A DNA stretch of 64,000 nt, from assembly GCF_007750395.1 (NCBI RefSeq), contig NZ_CP036281.1, positions 781,211 through 845,210 of the forward strand, given 5' to 3'. Source of the stretch: Polystyrenella longa (lineage in GTDB: Bacteria > Planctomycetota > Planctomycetia > Planctomycetales > Planctomycetaceae). Below the pieces are notes generated by a model, which ran no database searches, was not told the origin of the DNA, and saw only the letters and a program-made list of their open reading frames with translations. Positions within the stretch are counted from its first letter, which is position 1, and the number at the start of each line of letters is the position of its first letter. Made by a program: the position numbers and the translations under genes. Below, piece after piece: positions 39,278 through 48,510 of this stretch.

Positions 39278-39745
39278 TCAAACGCTGGTCCGCGCCTTTT
39301 CCAGAAGGCGTGATAGCTCTTTGAGTTCTTTCTGCGATAAATGACCCAGTAATGATTTCTCCAGATCGTCCACCGGTTTGTCCAGCTGTTTGAGTAGTTT
39401 GAGGCCTTGTGGGGTAATCTCGATATAAACGACTCGACGATCTTCTACGCAACGTTCGCGGGAAACCAGTTCCTGCTTTTCCAAACGGTCGATTAAGCCA
39501 GTAATGGCGGGGACAACCTGGATCATGCGATCCGCGATCTCCAGGCTGGGAAGTGGTTTGCCTTCCCCTCGTAAAATCCGGAGGACATTATATTGTGATG
39601 ACGTGAGTCCATGTTCACGAAACAATCGCCCGTACCGATTCTGGAATTGATCACCAGTACGGAGCAAATTCAGCATGGCTTCCTTTTCCAGGGTTTCGAA
39701 TCCGGTTTTTTTCTTTAGTTCTAACTGCAGTTTACTCTTGGCCAT
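39278..39745 (-). CDS. MarR-family transcriptional regulator
   Basis: 155 residues. The winged helix-turn-helix spans about residues 45-110 (GLTSSQYNVLRILRGEGKPL, then PSLEIADRMIQVVPAITGLI) with the wing DRRVVYIEITPQGL (about 110). MarR proteins are dimeric repressors released by phenolics, oxidants or metals. Palindromic sites lie both in its own upstream region (39779) and before the doxX-FMN reductase genes (39235), giving autoregulation and control of the next operon (inference). AGGA eight bases before the ATG supports the start. Confidence 0.93.
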   Translation of the reverse strand: MAKSKLQLELKKKTGFETLEKEAMLNLLRTGDQFQNRYGRLFREHGLTSSQYNVLRILRGEGKPLPSLEIADRMIQVVPAITGLIDRLEKQELVSRERCVEDRRVVYIEITPQGLKLLKQLDKPVDDLEKSLLGHLSQKELKELSRLLEKARTSV

Positions 39746-39778
39746 TAATTTGTCCTGTAGGGAATGCTTATGTGGACA

Positions 39779-39796
39779 TAGTTTACATGTAAACTA
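39779..39796. promoter_or_regulatory. Palindromic MarR operator upstream of marR
   Basis: TAGTTTACATGTAAACTA is a perfect 18-bp palindrome, 34 bp before the marR ATG. The core is shared with 39245-39256. Confidence 0.8.
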
Positions 39797-39819
39797 ATAT
39801 CTGTCAAGAGAGGGCATGA

Positions 39820-39858
39820 AAAAGGGTCCTCCCCAGCGTGGATGCATGGGGGGACCCT
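39820..39858 (-). terminator. Terminator of the PVC dehydrogenase-cytochrome gene
   Basis: AGGGTCC-T-CCCC (39823-39834) pairs with GGGGGGACCCT (39848-39858) with one bulge. On the minus strand TTTTT follows. It lies 105 nt after the stop at 39964. Confidence 0.75.
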
Positions 39859-39963
39859 GGGAATGATTATGAAACCTGATTGCGGCCGTGTGTTGAGCCG
39901 CTTAACAAGGGCGAATTTCACTTGCAGTGAGTTTCAAGGGCCATCTGTGCTGTGCGATGATGG

Positions 39964-42756
39964 CTATCTTAGCGATTCCAGGTAACTCAACAGGTCGCGA
40001 AACTCCTGCGTGGTGATCTGATCGATCAGTTTTTCGGGCATGATCGACTTATTTTGCGGCGTGGTCGACTCGATTTCCGTGAGTGGAATCAGGTTGATTC
40101 GACCACTCGTTTCACCTAGTTTCAGCTTTCCATCGGCGGTTTCGCCCAGATGAATTCCGTTGTAGGTTTTGCCGTCTTCCGTGATGACCGAGTAGGTGGT
40201 GAACTGGGGGGCGATTTCGGCGTGGGGTTCGAGAATCGATTCCGCCAGTTTTCCCCGAACGGAAGTGCGGGCGATGTTGGACAGGTCGGGGCCAATTTCG
40301 GAGCCGCGACCTTGGATCATGTGACAATTAAAACAGCCTGACCCCATCTGGTGGAAAAAGACGCGTCGACCGGCTTCCGCATTGCCTTCAAGTGCGGCTC
40401 CCTTTTTCCACTCGGCTAACTGCGACGGTCGAGCCAGAAGAGCATTCTGCATGAACTTAGGAAACTCAGGTCCTACGTAAACCAGACCGAATTGTTCGGC
40501 CAGTTCGTTTTGTTGTTCAGCGTCGAGATCTTTATTCAAGCTTTCAAACTGGGCGAAGTATTTGGCGTAGAATTCCGGATTCAGGTTTGGGACGCCTCGC
40601 AGCATTCGGAGTGCTTCCCTCTGTGATTGGGAATCTTTACTCAACGCAAACTCTTGAGCAACCTTTTGTATTTCTGGAGATTGTGAGGCGATACGTCCGA
40701 GTACAAACAAAATTTCTGGTTTAATTTCAGGCGGTGTTTCCGGGGCCTGCAATTGCTTCAGAAGTTCGGCCTCAAAAGGAGAACCAGGGGCAAGGTGAGG
40801 GGATTGCTGGAGTGTATAGAGTGCTTCCTGTTTCAGGAGCGGGTCCGTCGATTGCAGCAAACTGGTCAGCAGTTTTTCTGTCAAACCGAAGTGATAGGGG
40901 GGCAACATACGCAACGCTTGAGCCCGCATGGCGGCAGGCCGTTCGGCGTCATTCAGCATTTGGAGAATATACTGAGTTCCGGGGACTTCAGCGGAGGCTG
41001 TCCGTTCTTCGCCATCAAGTCGCTCGAGGGAAGCGAGGATGTATTGAAATACGAGTGAGGTTAAATGGGGATTTGTGAGGAGCTTTTCCAGGTCGGGGCG
41101 GAGACTCTGCAGTTCCTCTTCACCCACCCAGCGAACTGCCGTTTGCTGTACGAGCGGGTCCAGGTCATAGAGTGCGATTTTCAGCCCGTCGGTGTTCGCC
41201 GGATTCTTCAGACGCAGGGCGACGAGGTAACCTGCACGCGCAGTTGGTGCGGGTGTTTGCGACTGGTTAAGTCGTTTGACCAGGTCTTCCTCTGTGAGGT
41301 GGCGTGCCGCATTGTGAATAACTTCGTTGAAGAGGTGTTTGTCGTTCAATTGGCCGAGCCGGGTGAAGAGGGCTTCGCCCGCACTACTTTCAAACAGGGA
41401 AAGATCGCGATGGGTGTATAACAAACGGCGACTTTGGGTATTGTTCTGCGCTGAAGGAGTGTTGCTCAAGCGTTTGAGGGCATCGAAGAGGGCGGGTTGT
41501 TCGAGTCGAGTGATTTCGGCGGGTGTTGCGACTTCCATGTTCGATTCAACCGGTTGTTTGGCAGAGAGACGCCATAAGCGACCTTGCCCGTGAACCTTGT
41601 ATTCTTTCAGAACCCAATCGGTGAAATAGAGCGAACCATCCGGAGCAAGGGCGAGACCCACCGGTCGGAAGTTCTCGCCTCCTTCAACGATTGGTTCAGC
41701 GTGCGAGGTGAACGAGGAACCTTTGGGGACCAGTTGGAAACGTTCAATGCGATGATCGCCCCAAGCCCCCACGAGAAGTGAGCCGTGGTATTCAGCGGGA
41801 AATGTTCCCTTGTCGTAAGCAACGATGCCGGATGGGGCTTCTCCGGTGCCAGCCAACATGGGCAGCGTACCGGGGAGTTCTCCGTTCCAGGAAGTATAAG
41901 GATGGGTTCCCCGTCGACCATTTCGGAAGCGGTAACCAAAGTCACTGTCAGGCGTGACGTGCAGTAACCGACAAGGAGGGCGGCTGTCGGGGTCGTTGTC
42001 GACCGTAAAGATTTCACCGGCGGCGTTAACGCAGGACGCGTGGGGGTTCCAGAACCCGGTGCTCCAGTGAGTCAGCTTCGAACCATCCAATTGAAACTGA
42101 AACAGAGACCCTCCTTCACCTCCTCCGCTGTGCGAAGAGTCGTCGGAACCGGTCAGCTTGTATTCCGCCCCCAGGTTTTCGCCGAGGCCAATGTAGAGAT
42201 TGTTGCCAGAATCCATCGCGAACCCGGCAAGTCCATTGTGCGGGTAGTCTCCGTCCGTTTCGAGTTTCAGGAGAGACTGTTGGTCGTCGACCTTCAGATC
42301 CTGATTCTCATCTTTCAGGAGCAGGACTTCTTTTCGTGTCGCCAGGTACACCTGTCCCGGTTTCGGGATGATGATGCTCATCGCATGGGTAAAGCCATCT
42401 GCAAAGACGACGGGGTCACTGGTAGATTTACCGTTAGAATCGACCGTGAATACGAGAATGCGGTCAGTCGGATGCCCGCTATACTCTTCCGGTGGGAAGT
42501 GAGTATTGCTTTCGATGACCCAGATACGACCGTCGGAGTCGACTGTCAGACCAGTGGGAGTGACGAGTTGCGGATGCTCGGCAACCAGCGTCAGTTGCAG
42601 GCGATCGTCCAGCGAATGGGGTTCAACGAATTTTTCTGATTCTGGTGTGACGGTTTCCTGAGCACTGATCAATAAGCTGGAGAAAAGACCCAAACCGCTC
42701 ATCAAAGAGGCGGACAGGAGAGATTTTGCAAACAGGGTAATTAGGGAGGAACGCAT
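39964..42756 (-). CDS. Secreted PVC-type membrane-bound dehydrogenase with a CxxCH heme domain
   Basis: 930 residues. A signal peptide (residues 1 to about 33) leads to a sorbosone/glucose-dehydrogenase-type beta-propeller (residues about 60-410; GLTVDSDGRIWVIESNTHFP, YIGLGENLGAEYKLTG), helical HEAT-like repeats (410-770), and a C-terminal cytochrome c-like PVC heme domain with CFNCH (about 806-810) and ARTSVRGKLAESILEPHAEI. Such proteins are found outside the cytoplasm in planctomycetes and are thought to oxidise sugars or other polyols with electron transfer to heme; the substrate is unproven. AGGA seven bases before the ATG supports the start. The FKBP gene lies 87 nt upstream on the same strand. 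Confidence 0.88.
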   Translation of the reverse strand: MRSSLITLFAKSLLSASLMSGLGLFSSLLISAQETVTPESEKFVEPHSLDDRLQLTLVAEHPQLVTPTGLTVDSDGRIWVIESNTHFPPEEYSGHPTDRILVFTVDSNGKSTSDPVVFADGFTHAMSIIIPKPGQVYLATRKEVLLLKDENQDLKVDDQQSLLKLETDGDYPHNGLAGFAMDSGNNLYIGLGENLGAEYKLTGSDDSSHSGGGEGGSLFQFQLDGSKLTHWSTGFWNPHASCVNAAGEIFTVDNDPDSRPPCRLLHVTPDSDFGYRFRNGRRGTHPYTSWNGELPGTLPMLAGTGEAPSGIVAYDKGTFPAEYHGSLLVGAWGDHRIERFQLVPKGSSFTSHAEPIVEGGENFRPVGLALAPDGSLYFTDWVLKEYKVHGQGRLWRLSAKQPVESNMEVATPAEITRLEQPALFDALKRLSNTPSAQNNTQSRRLLYTHRDLSLFESSAGEALFTRLGQLNDKHLFNEVIHNAARHLTEEDLVKRLNQSQTPAPTARAGYLVALRLKNPANTDGLKIALYDLDPLVQQTAVRWVGEEELQSLRPDLEKLLTNPHLTSLVFQYILASLERLDGEERTASAEVPGTQYILQMLNDAERPAAMRAQALRMLPPYHFGLTEKLLTSLLQSTDPLLKQEALYTLQQSPHLAPGSPFEAELLKQLQAPETPPEIKPEILFVLGRIASQSPEIQKVAQEFALSKDSQSQREALRMLRGVPNLNPEFYAKYFAQFESLNKDLDAEQQNELAEQFGLVYVGPEFPKFMQNALLARPSQLAEWKKGAALEGNAEAGRRVFFHQMGSGCFNCHMIQGRGSEIGPDLSNIARTSVRGKLAESILEPHAEIAPQFTTYSVITEDGKTYNGIHLGETADGKLKLGETSGRINLIPLTEIESTTPQNKSIMPEKLIDQITTQEFRDLLSYLESLR

Positions 42757-42843
42757 GAAAACATCCTGGCTTACTGGTGGGGAACGGGTAAGTCAGGATG
42801 ACGCATTTTCAAATTGGATTCAATAGCGATGCGACTAATTCTA

Positions 42844-43755
42844 TTAAGGTACATCTTTATATTGAATTCGGCCCAATTCAGCGATGAAGTGAATCGGAGT
42901 GTCAGCTGGTAAAACGTCTTTGCCTTCATTCGGGATGGCCATCCAAGTGAGTTTGCGATCTCCTAAAAGTTCGGGTGGAACAATGAATTCAACGGATCCG
43001 GAGACGGGGCACTGCATAATTCCTTCTTGAATACCTATTGGAAGCGCGTTTAACGGTCCGTGCCGAGCAGATTTCCTATGATAACTATCATTGAAAATTT
43101 CGCCGTCGGCATCGTTGAGTCGGATGCGAAAAAAAAGGGAAACAGTGTCCAGACTCGTCGGTTTGATACGGTCCGTTTTTACACGTAAGCGATATTTGAC
43201 TCCGCTTTTGGTCGTGCTGAATTCCTCCGGCGCATCCGCATCCGGTTCCAGCGGTTTGTCGGCCAGGGAGCGATGCGAGAGATCTTCTTTTTTTCGTTCA
43301 ATTCTCTCCACTTCGACGAGGAACGTTAAAGCAGCGTTTGGCGGAATCGGTCCTTGCCCTCGCTCGCCATATCCTAGTTTAGGGGGAACGATGAATTCGA
43401 TCATACCTCCCTTTCCTATCAGGGAAAGGGCTTCGCGCATTCCAATAATGAGGGAATTGTAGTCCACATGCATCAAGTGTCCGTCATGGTAGGTCGTGTC
43501 AAAGACGTAACCATCATCGAGAGATCCACGCATCATCATGGCAACCTTATCACCAGGTTTGACCGGCTTACCCTCGTATTCTCGCAAGATTCTATACTTC
43601 AATCCGCTTTCGGTAGTTTTGAACTCCATATCGGCATCGGGATCAGCGGGTTTGGGAACATATCGCTCTGATGGTTTACATCCCGACAAGGTTACTAAGC
43701 TTAAAAAGCAGAGTAGAGTTCCAAGTAAAAGAACGGAAATCGTTTTATTCTTCAT
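42844..43755 (-). CDS. Tandem FKBP-type peptidyl-prolyl isomerase lipoprotein
   Basis: 303 residues from the ATG at 43755. The signal ends in a lipobox (LSG-C26). Domain 1 (about 45-160) keeps most FKBP landmarks: FDTTY, IPPNAALTFLVEV, PPKLGYGERG, though the usual central Trp is replaced (GMREAL). Domain 2 (about 180-300) is weaker, with FN in place of FD (EIFNDSY). So domain 1 may fold proteins in the envelope and domain 2 may only bind. An ATG at 43767 starts 12 bases earlier, directly after the AGGA, so the true start is not settled. It probably precedes the dehydrogenase gene in one transcript. Confidence 0.82.
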   Translation of the reverse strand: MKNKTISVLLLGTLLCFLSLVTLSGCKPSERYVPKPADPDADMEFKTTESGLKYRILREYEGKPVKPGDKVAMMMRGSLDDGYVFDTTYHDGHLMHVDYNSLIIGMREALSLIGKGGMIEFIVPPKLGYGERGQGPIPPNAALTFLVEVERIERKKEDLSHRSLADKPLEPDADAPEEFSTTKSGVKYRLRVKTDRIKPTSLDTVSLFFRIRLNDADGEIFNDSYHRKSARHGPLNALPIGIQEGIMQCPVSGSVEFIVPPELLGDRKLTWMAIPNEGKDVLPADTPIHFIAELGRIQYKDVP

Positions 43756-43767
43756 TGTGACAATCAT

Positions 43768-44212
43768 TCCTGTTACTCGATTGAATTCAAACAGGGAGAA
43801 ATATAGGCGAATGAGTGGGGTTAATGAAATCTCAACTGTGGTGAAATTCGATTGGACATGTTGTAGTTAAGATTTTCGTTTGGAATTGGATGTTAGCAAA
43901 ATAAATAGAATTCAGCCTTAAAGACGAACGCTTTGTTGTGCTGGTGGAACGAGAATTCTATGTTGAGGGCACCCGCTCGCATGGGAGCGTTCTGAGAAGG
44001 GCATGAGACATGATAGGCATTTCCTACTGACTGTTGCCGATCAGGATAACGCTCGGAACTGGTTTTGAACGGCATTATTGTTGTTCGAAAAAGGCGTTCC
44101 CGTGAAAAGGTGAACAGACATCCCGAACTTGATTGTGAGTCTAAAGGTCGACTAAGGAGGATTCAATTGAATAATTCAGGGAACGACCATTCTCGATTCG
44201 AAAAGAAACTCC
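43768..44212. other. Divergent spacer between FKBP and EamA genes
   Basis: It holds the upstream regions of both genes. I see no gene or strong hairpin; a 60-codon minus frame at 43893-44075 lacks support. Confidence 0.45.
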
Positions 44213-45127
44213 ATGAATGCACCTTTGCATCGCGAATCTCCTCCCCGCATGACTTTCACGGCCGTTCTACTGACGTTGTCGATTTGTCTGTTGTGGGGTG
44301 GAAACCCGGTCGCAGTTCAATTTGCGGCTAAAAATCTGCCGCCATTATTAATCGCCAGTATTCGATTTCTACTGGCAACCGGGTTCATGTACTTCTGGTG
44401 TCGGCTGGGTGGTCATCGGATCAGTATTACCCGTCAGCAATTACCCTATGTTGTGGGGGGCGGTATTCTACTGTTCGTCCAGATTGGATTATTCCACCTG
44501 GGAATTGCCCGAACGTCCTCTTCTCATGCAACACTCCTGATTAATACGTACGTATTCTGGGTGATGGTTTTAGAATCATACTTACTACGCGCTGCGTTGC
44601 TTTCCCGTTGGAAAATTTCCGGTTTGATACTGGCTGCGATTGGAGTGGTCATCATCATTCTGTCGAGTCTGGGACAGAAAGAGCAGTTGGATCAACCAAC
44701 CCTACGGGGGGATGTACTACTTGCATTCAGCGGATTGATGTTGGCCCTGAAAATTCTACTGACCAAAGCCGCGATGCCCAAAATTGCTTCGTCTCCCTTC
44801 ATTTTCTGGCACGACCTTATCGGGATGTCGTTATTGGTCATCGCCAGTTTGACGTTTGAGACATGGCCCGGAATGGAGGCCTTTGACATGGTCTCCTGTG
44901 TGAGTCTGGCTTATCAGGGCTTATGCGTCGCCGGATTCTGTTTTGGAATGCAGGCCTATCTGTTGCAGAAGTACTCGGCCACCAGTATTTCGGTGTTCAG
45001 TTTTACCTCGCCGATCTTCGGGGTCATGCTGGGTGTGGCGATCCGCGGGGATGAATTCTCCGTCTGGTTTGGACTGGCGGCATTGCTGGTGGCGGGCGGA
45101 ATTTACCTGGTCAACCGACCCGATTAG
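44213..45127 (+). CDS. EamA/DMT-family transporter
   Basis: 304 residues with ten predicted membrane helices in two five-helix EamA repeats (AVLLTLSICLLWGGNPVAVQ near the start; second repeat beginning DVLLAFSGLMLALKILLTKA). The drug/metabolite transporters export amino acids, nucleotide precursors or small solutes; the substrate is not determinable. The start is the ATG at 44213; no strong ribosome site is seen. Confidence 0.9.
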   Translation: MNAPLHRESPPRMTFTAVLLTLSICLLWGGNPVAVQFAAKNLPPLLIASIRFLLATGFMYFWCRLGGHRISITRQQLPYVVGGGILLFVQIGLFHLGIARTSSSHATLLINTYVFWVMVLESYLLRAALLSRWKISGLILAAIGVVIIILSSLGQKEQLDQPTLRGDVLLAFSGLMLALKILLTKAAMPKIASSPFIFWHDLIGMSLLVIASLTFETWPGMEAFDMVSCVSLAYQGLCVAGFCFGMQAYLLQKYSATSISVFSFTSPIFGVMLGVAIRGDEFSVWFGLAALLVAGGIYLVNRPD

Positions 45128-45364
45128 ATTGGTGTGGTTTCCACGAATCATTGGATAGAATTGATCGAAGCTTCATCTAAGACCATCTGGAAATGAAGTT
45201 TCAATGTGCTTTAGATGAACTTGTGAAAGTGCTCTCGGTTCGGCTCATGACTTCTCTTATGGTTTTGCGAAATAATCCATTGAATGAAGGATCGACGGCA
45301 AACGCAGGATGGGTATGTCAACAAAGGTCCTACCATAAATACCGAGCCAATACGCAGGGAAGCG

Positions 45365-46279
45365 ATGGTACAACACATGCTAAAAGAACAGTTGCAGAAT
45401 CAGGAATGGTGGCAAAACAAATATCTGTGGGCGGCGATCCCCGTTCTAACATGGGGAGTTATTCAAGGAGTTGACCGGCAACCGGCAGACCCGGTGACTC
45501 CAATTGTGCTGAAGAATCAGGATCGATGCGAGCCGCTGGAACGAGAATCGGTTCGGTTGGGAACTTTCAATATCCATGGTTTCAAAGGCCGCGATGGGGT
45601 CGCTGATATTTTGCGAACGGAGAAGTCACTCGCAGAACTCGATCTGGTTGTATTGCAGGAGGCTCATGGAACGCCATTTGATATCTGGCAGGATGACGTA
45701 ACGGAATTGGGCGAACAGATGCAGATGGCGTCTTGTTTTGCCGCCACAGAAGAGCGGTACTGGGGCGAGTCGTTTGGGAATGGACTCGTTACGAAAATTC
45801 CATTGAACCAAATCTGGCGTATTCCCCTACAGGGAACCCAAGGACGAAAGTTCCGCAATGCCCTGGTCACCTGCTTTGAATTAGAGGGTGAGCGAGTCAA
45901 TCTGATCTCGGTTCATCTCGATAAACGACAGGATCAAGCAACTCAATTGGAAGCTGTTATCGAACTGTTCCGCTCGGTATCGGCCCCTGCGATATTATTG
46001 GGAGACTTCAATGCTCGCGTCGATAATCTACAGATAAGTGCATTGATCCACGCGGATGATGTTGATGAAGTTATCAGTGGCGATCAACATCCGTCAGACA
46101 AGGGCGTCGACTGGATATTTACTCGTGGATTGCGTGCCCGTCAGGCTGAAGTTCGCGAATTGGGAGCCTCTGATCATCCTGTTCTGTGCGGAGAATTCGA
46201 AATCATTCGTGAAGACGATCCAGCAACGACTCCCGTTCAGGTAACCCATGTACTGCCTGACGGATCACGCGTCAACTAA
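45365..46279 (+). CDS. Membrane-anchored endonuclease/exonuclease/phosphatase-family protein
   Basis: 304 residues from the ATG at 45365, which has AGGG five bases upstream; the longer frame to 45284 is less likely. A membrane helix near residues 22-38 (LWAAIPVLTWGVIQG) precedes the EEP fold: GTFNIHGFKG, VVLQEAHG (metal Glu), LGDFNARVD (Asp/Asn) and GASDHPVLCGEF (Asp-His). These residues hold Mg2+ in DNase I, sphingomyelinases and inositol phosphatases, and the substrate could be a phosphodiester or a lipid; this one is likely outward- or membrane-facing. It is convergent with the sugar ABC operon, 43 nt apart. Confidence 0.88.
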   Translation: MVQHMLKEQLQNQEWWQNKYLWAAIPVLTWGVIQGVDRQPADPVTPIVLKNQDRCEPLERESVRLGTFNIHGFKGRDGVADILRTEKSLAELDLVVLQEAHGTPFDIWQDDVTELGEQMQMASCFAATEERYWGESFGNGLVTKIPLNQIWRIPLQGTQGRKFRNALVTCFELEGERVNLISVHLDKRQDQATQLEAVIELFRSVSAPAILLGDFNARVDNLQISALIHADDVDEVISGDQHPSDKGVDWIFTRGLRARQAEVRELGASDHPVLCGEFEIIREDDPATTPVQVTHVLPDGSRVN

Positions 46280-46322
46280 GGTCGTAGCGGACATGCTCCG
46301 AGTAGAGAATTGAAGTGGTGAG

Positions 46323-47381
46323 TCAGATTCCGAAGTCGTATTCATCAATGTTTTCGGCGGTGAATCGAATTGGTTCGGACATGATGATCGTTGTAGCGTC
46401 ATCCGGATGAAGTTGGATCGGGCCGTACTTGGGGAGCTCTGTTCCTGATTCAATTTCCTTACCGGAAACCAGAGCATGAGCCACACGCACAGTCAGTTCG
46501 CCCAGTTGCTGGGGGTTCCACAAGTAGAAAGATTTAAGGACACCTTCTTTGATGTAGGGCTTCATTGATTTAGGGGTGGAATTGCCTACGAGGGCGATCT
46601 CGCCCACTTTGTTGGCTCGCTTGATCGCTTCGGCGGCACCGGGAACAGAGTTACTGTCAAAGGCAACGATTCCTTTAAGATCGGGATTCGCGTTGATCAG
46701 ACTTTGAACCATTTGCCGGGCCGTTTCTGCATCTTCCTGAGTGACGACGGTATCGACTAACTCCAGATCCGGGTATTTTTCTTTGGCGTGTTCTTCAGCA
46801 TATTTACGCCAGGTGTTTAAGTTGGAGGCGTCGAGACTGGCGATGGCGATCGCCCATTTTCCAGATCCACCCATCTGTTCGGCGATATCATCAATCAGCA
46901 TGCGACCGAGCACGGCGTCGTTCACCTGATTGACCATAAAGGCCCGTCCGCTATCGGGCGCGTCACTATCCCAAGTGATGACTTTGATTCCACGGCCTTG
47001 AGCCTGTTCAACGAAGCGTTTAATCGACTTCGGTTGATTCGGGGCAATGCAAATGGCATCGACCCCTTGGCGAATCCAGGTTTCGATGAATTTATTCTGT
47101 TCAATCCCGCTGGGTTGCTGCGGGCCGTCATAGACCAGTTTTACACCGAGATCTGCCGCCGCTTTTTGTGCTCCCTTTTCGCAGGCATCGAAGTAGTCGA
47201 TGTTGACCAGCTTGGGGAGAACGGCGATGACAATTTCGTCATCGGAACTGGCTGAAGCGTTTTCTTCGCCAGCCGGTTTTTCTCCGCATCCGGAAAGTAA
47301 GAAGCCTGCCAGGCCACAGAGAGCCAGGCAAAATAGAAATGACCGTCGAGAAATGCGTTTGCTGACAGGGAAGCGGATCAC
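46323..47381 (-). CDS. Sugar/AI-2-type ABC transporter substrate-binding lipoprotein
   Basis: About 353 residues. The chosen start is one of two adjacent GTG codons (47384/47381), with AAAGGA four or seven bases upstream; the upstream frame to 47459 has no signal. A signal with RR then a lipobox (LLSG-C32) follows. The body is a type I periplasmic binding fold of the RbsB/LsrB/RhaS group: AVLPKLVNIDYFDACEKGAQ, GIKVITWDSDAPDSGRAF and SFYLWNPQQLGELTVRVAHA, ending FTAENIDEYDF as in LsrB. It is the last gene of an ATPase-permease-permease-binding-protein set with the lsrACDB order. Whether the ligand is AI-2, rhamnose or another sugar is open. Confidence 0.85.
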   Translation of the reverse strand: MIRFPVSKRISRRSFLFCLALCGLAGFLLSGCGEKPAGEENASASSDDEIVIAVLPKLVNIDYFDACEKGAQKAAADLGVKLVYDGPQQPSGIEQNKFIETWIRQGVDAICIAPNQPKSIKRFVEQAQGRGIKVITWDSDAPDSGRAFMVNQVNDAVLGRMLIDDIAEQMGGSGKWAIAIASLDASNLNTWRKYAEEHAKEKYPDLELVDTVVTQEDAETARQMVQSLINANPDLKGIVAFDSNSVPGAAEAIKRANKVGEIALVGNSTPKSMKPYIKEGVLKSFYLWNPQQLGELTVRVAHALVSGKEIESGTELPKYGPIQLHPDDATTIIMSEPIRFTAENIDEYDFGI

Positions 47382-47534
47382 CACATCATCCTTTCGCGCG
47401 TTGTGAAGAGGGGCTCCGTTGAATGGAATCAGCATACAGTCTGCCGAACTGGTCACCAAACCGCAAGAACATCACGTCTACCAAACAGGATGTCGACCTG
47501 AATCGGCCTTTCGTTTTCTTTGATTCCGATTGAG

Positions 47535-48476
47535 TCAGGTTGGTTCGTTTCGCTTGTTAAGCCAGACCCCGCCAATCAATAACAGACCGAGCAAAACGTA
47601 GCGGAGATGGTCGATGTTTTCGAAGGTGGTGCCTGCTCCTCGAAGACCTTCTTCCAGTACCGCGATCATTAATACGCCAATTAGTGAACAGATGATCGAC
47701 CCACGGCCTCCTTCAACCCGAGTGCCTCCCAGTACGACGGCGACGATCACTTTCAGTTCCAAGCCCTGGAAAGAAGAGGCGGAGACGGAACCGTTCCAGC
47801 TGGTCAAGCAAAGTGCGGCAATAAAAGCGAAAAATCCCATCAAGGTGTAAACCTGCACGAGTCGCCAGCCGACGGGGATTCCGGCGTAGCGCGCGGCGAT
47901 CGGATTTCCACCGATCATGAGCAAATCGCGTCGCCAGCGAGAGCGATAATAGGCATACGCGCCGCCCAGACAGATCATTACGACCAGCGCGAGCAATGTC
48001 TGCATATTCCGAAATATCTCGTAATGAGGAATCTCGCCGAAGATCGCGTTTTCGGATTGTTTCACGGTGATGGTACAGAGACCGCGATAGAAAATGAGCG
48101 TGCCCAACGTGGTAATGATGGGCGGAACATCCATCCGAGAGATAAGGAAGCCGTTAAACAAACCCAGTCCCAGTGCCAGCACGAGCCCTATCAAAAAGCC
48201 GGTGTACCAAAAAGCTTCCGGCGATTCAGTTAACGACATAACGCAGGCGATGAGGGCGACCATGGAGCCGATGGAAAGGTCGATCCCTCCCGTCATCAGA
48301 ATAAAGGTCATCCCGACGGAGAGAATTAACAAGGGAACAGATTGTTCGAAGATCGCTGAACAGAACCATCCGAAGGAGAAACTGAATTCACTCCATGAGC
48401 TGAACGTCACCCCGTTGAGTGGGGCAAAGAGGATCAATTCCAGGAGGAGAATAATGAGTAAAATCCAGTAACGCAT
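47535..48476 (-). CDS. ABC sugar transporter permease (RbsC/LsrD-like)
   Basis: 313 residues with 8-10 membrane helices of the ribose/xylose/AI-2 permease family (GGIDLSIGSMVALIACVMSL; GLFNGFLISRMDVPPIITTL; VVLGGTRVEGGRGSIICSLI). The GG(x)DLS(x)G and GG(x)xxxGG motifs are family hallmarks. Second of two permeases, 34 nt after the first. Confidence 0.9.
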   Translation of the reverse strand: MRYWILLIILLLELILFAPLNGVTFSSWSEFSFSFGWFCSAIFEQSVPLLILSVGMTFILMTGGIDLSIGSMVALIACVMSLTESPEAFWYTGFLIGLVLALGLGLFNGFLISRMDVPPIITTLGTLIFYRGLCTITVKQSENAIFGEIPHYEIFRNMQTLLALVVMICLGGAYAYYRSRWRRDLLMIGGNPIAARYAGIPVGWRLVQVYTLMGFFAFIAALCLTSWNGSVSASSFQGLELKVIVAVVLGGTRVEGGRGSIICSLIGVLMIAVLEEGLRGAGTTFENIDHLRYVLLGLLLIGGVWLNKRNEPT

Positions 48477-48510
48477 TTACGCGAGGTGTCCCATAGCTGT
48501 TAGAAGCTCG

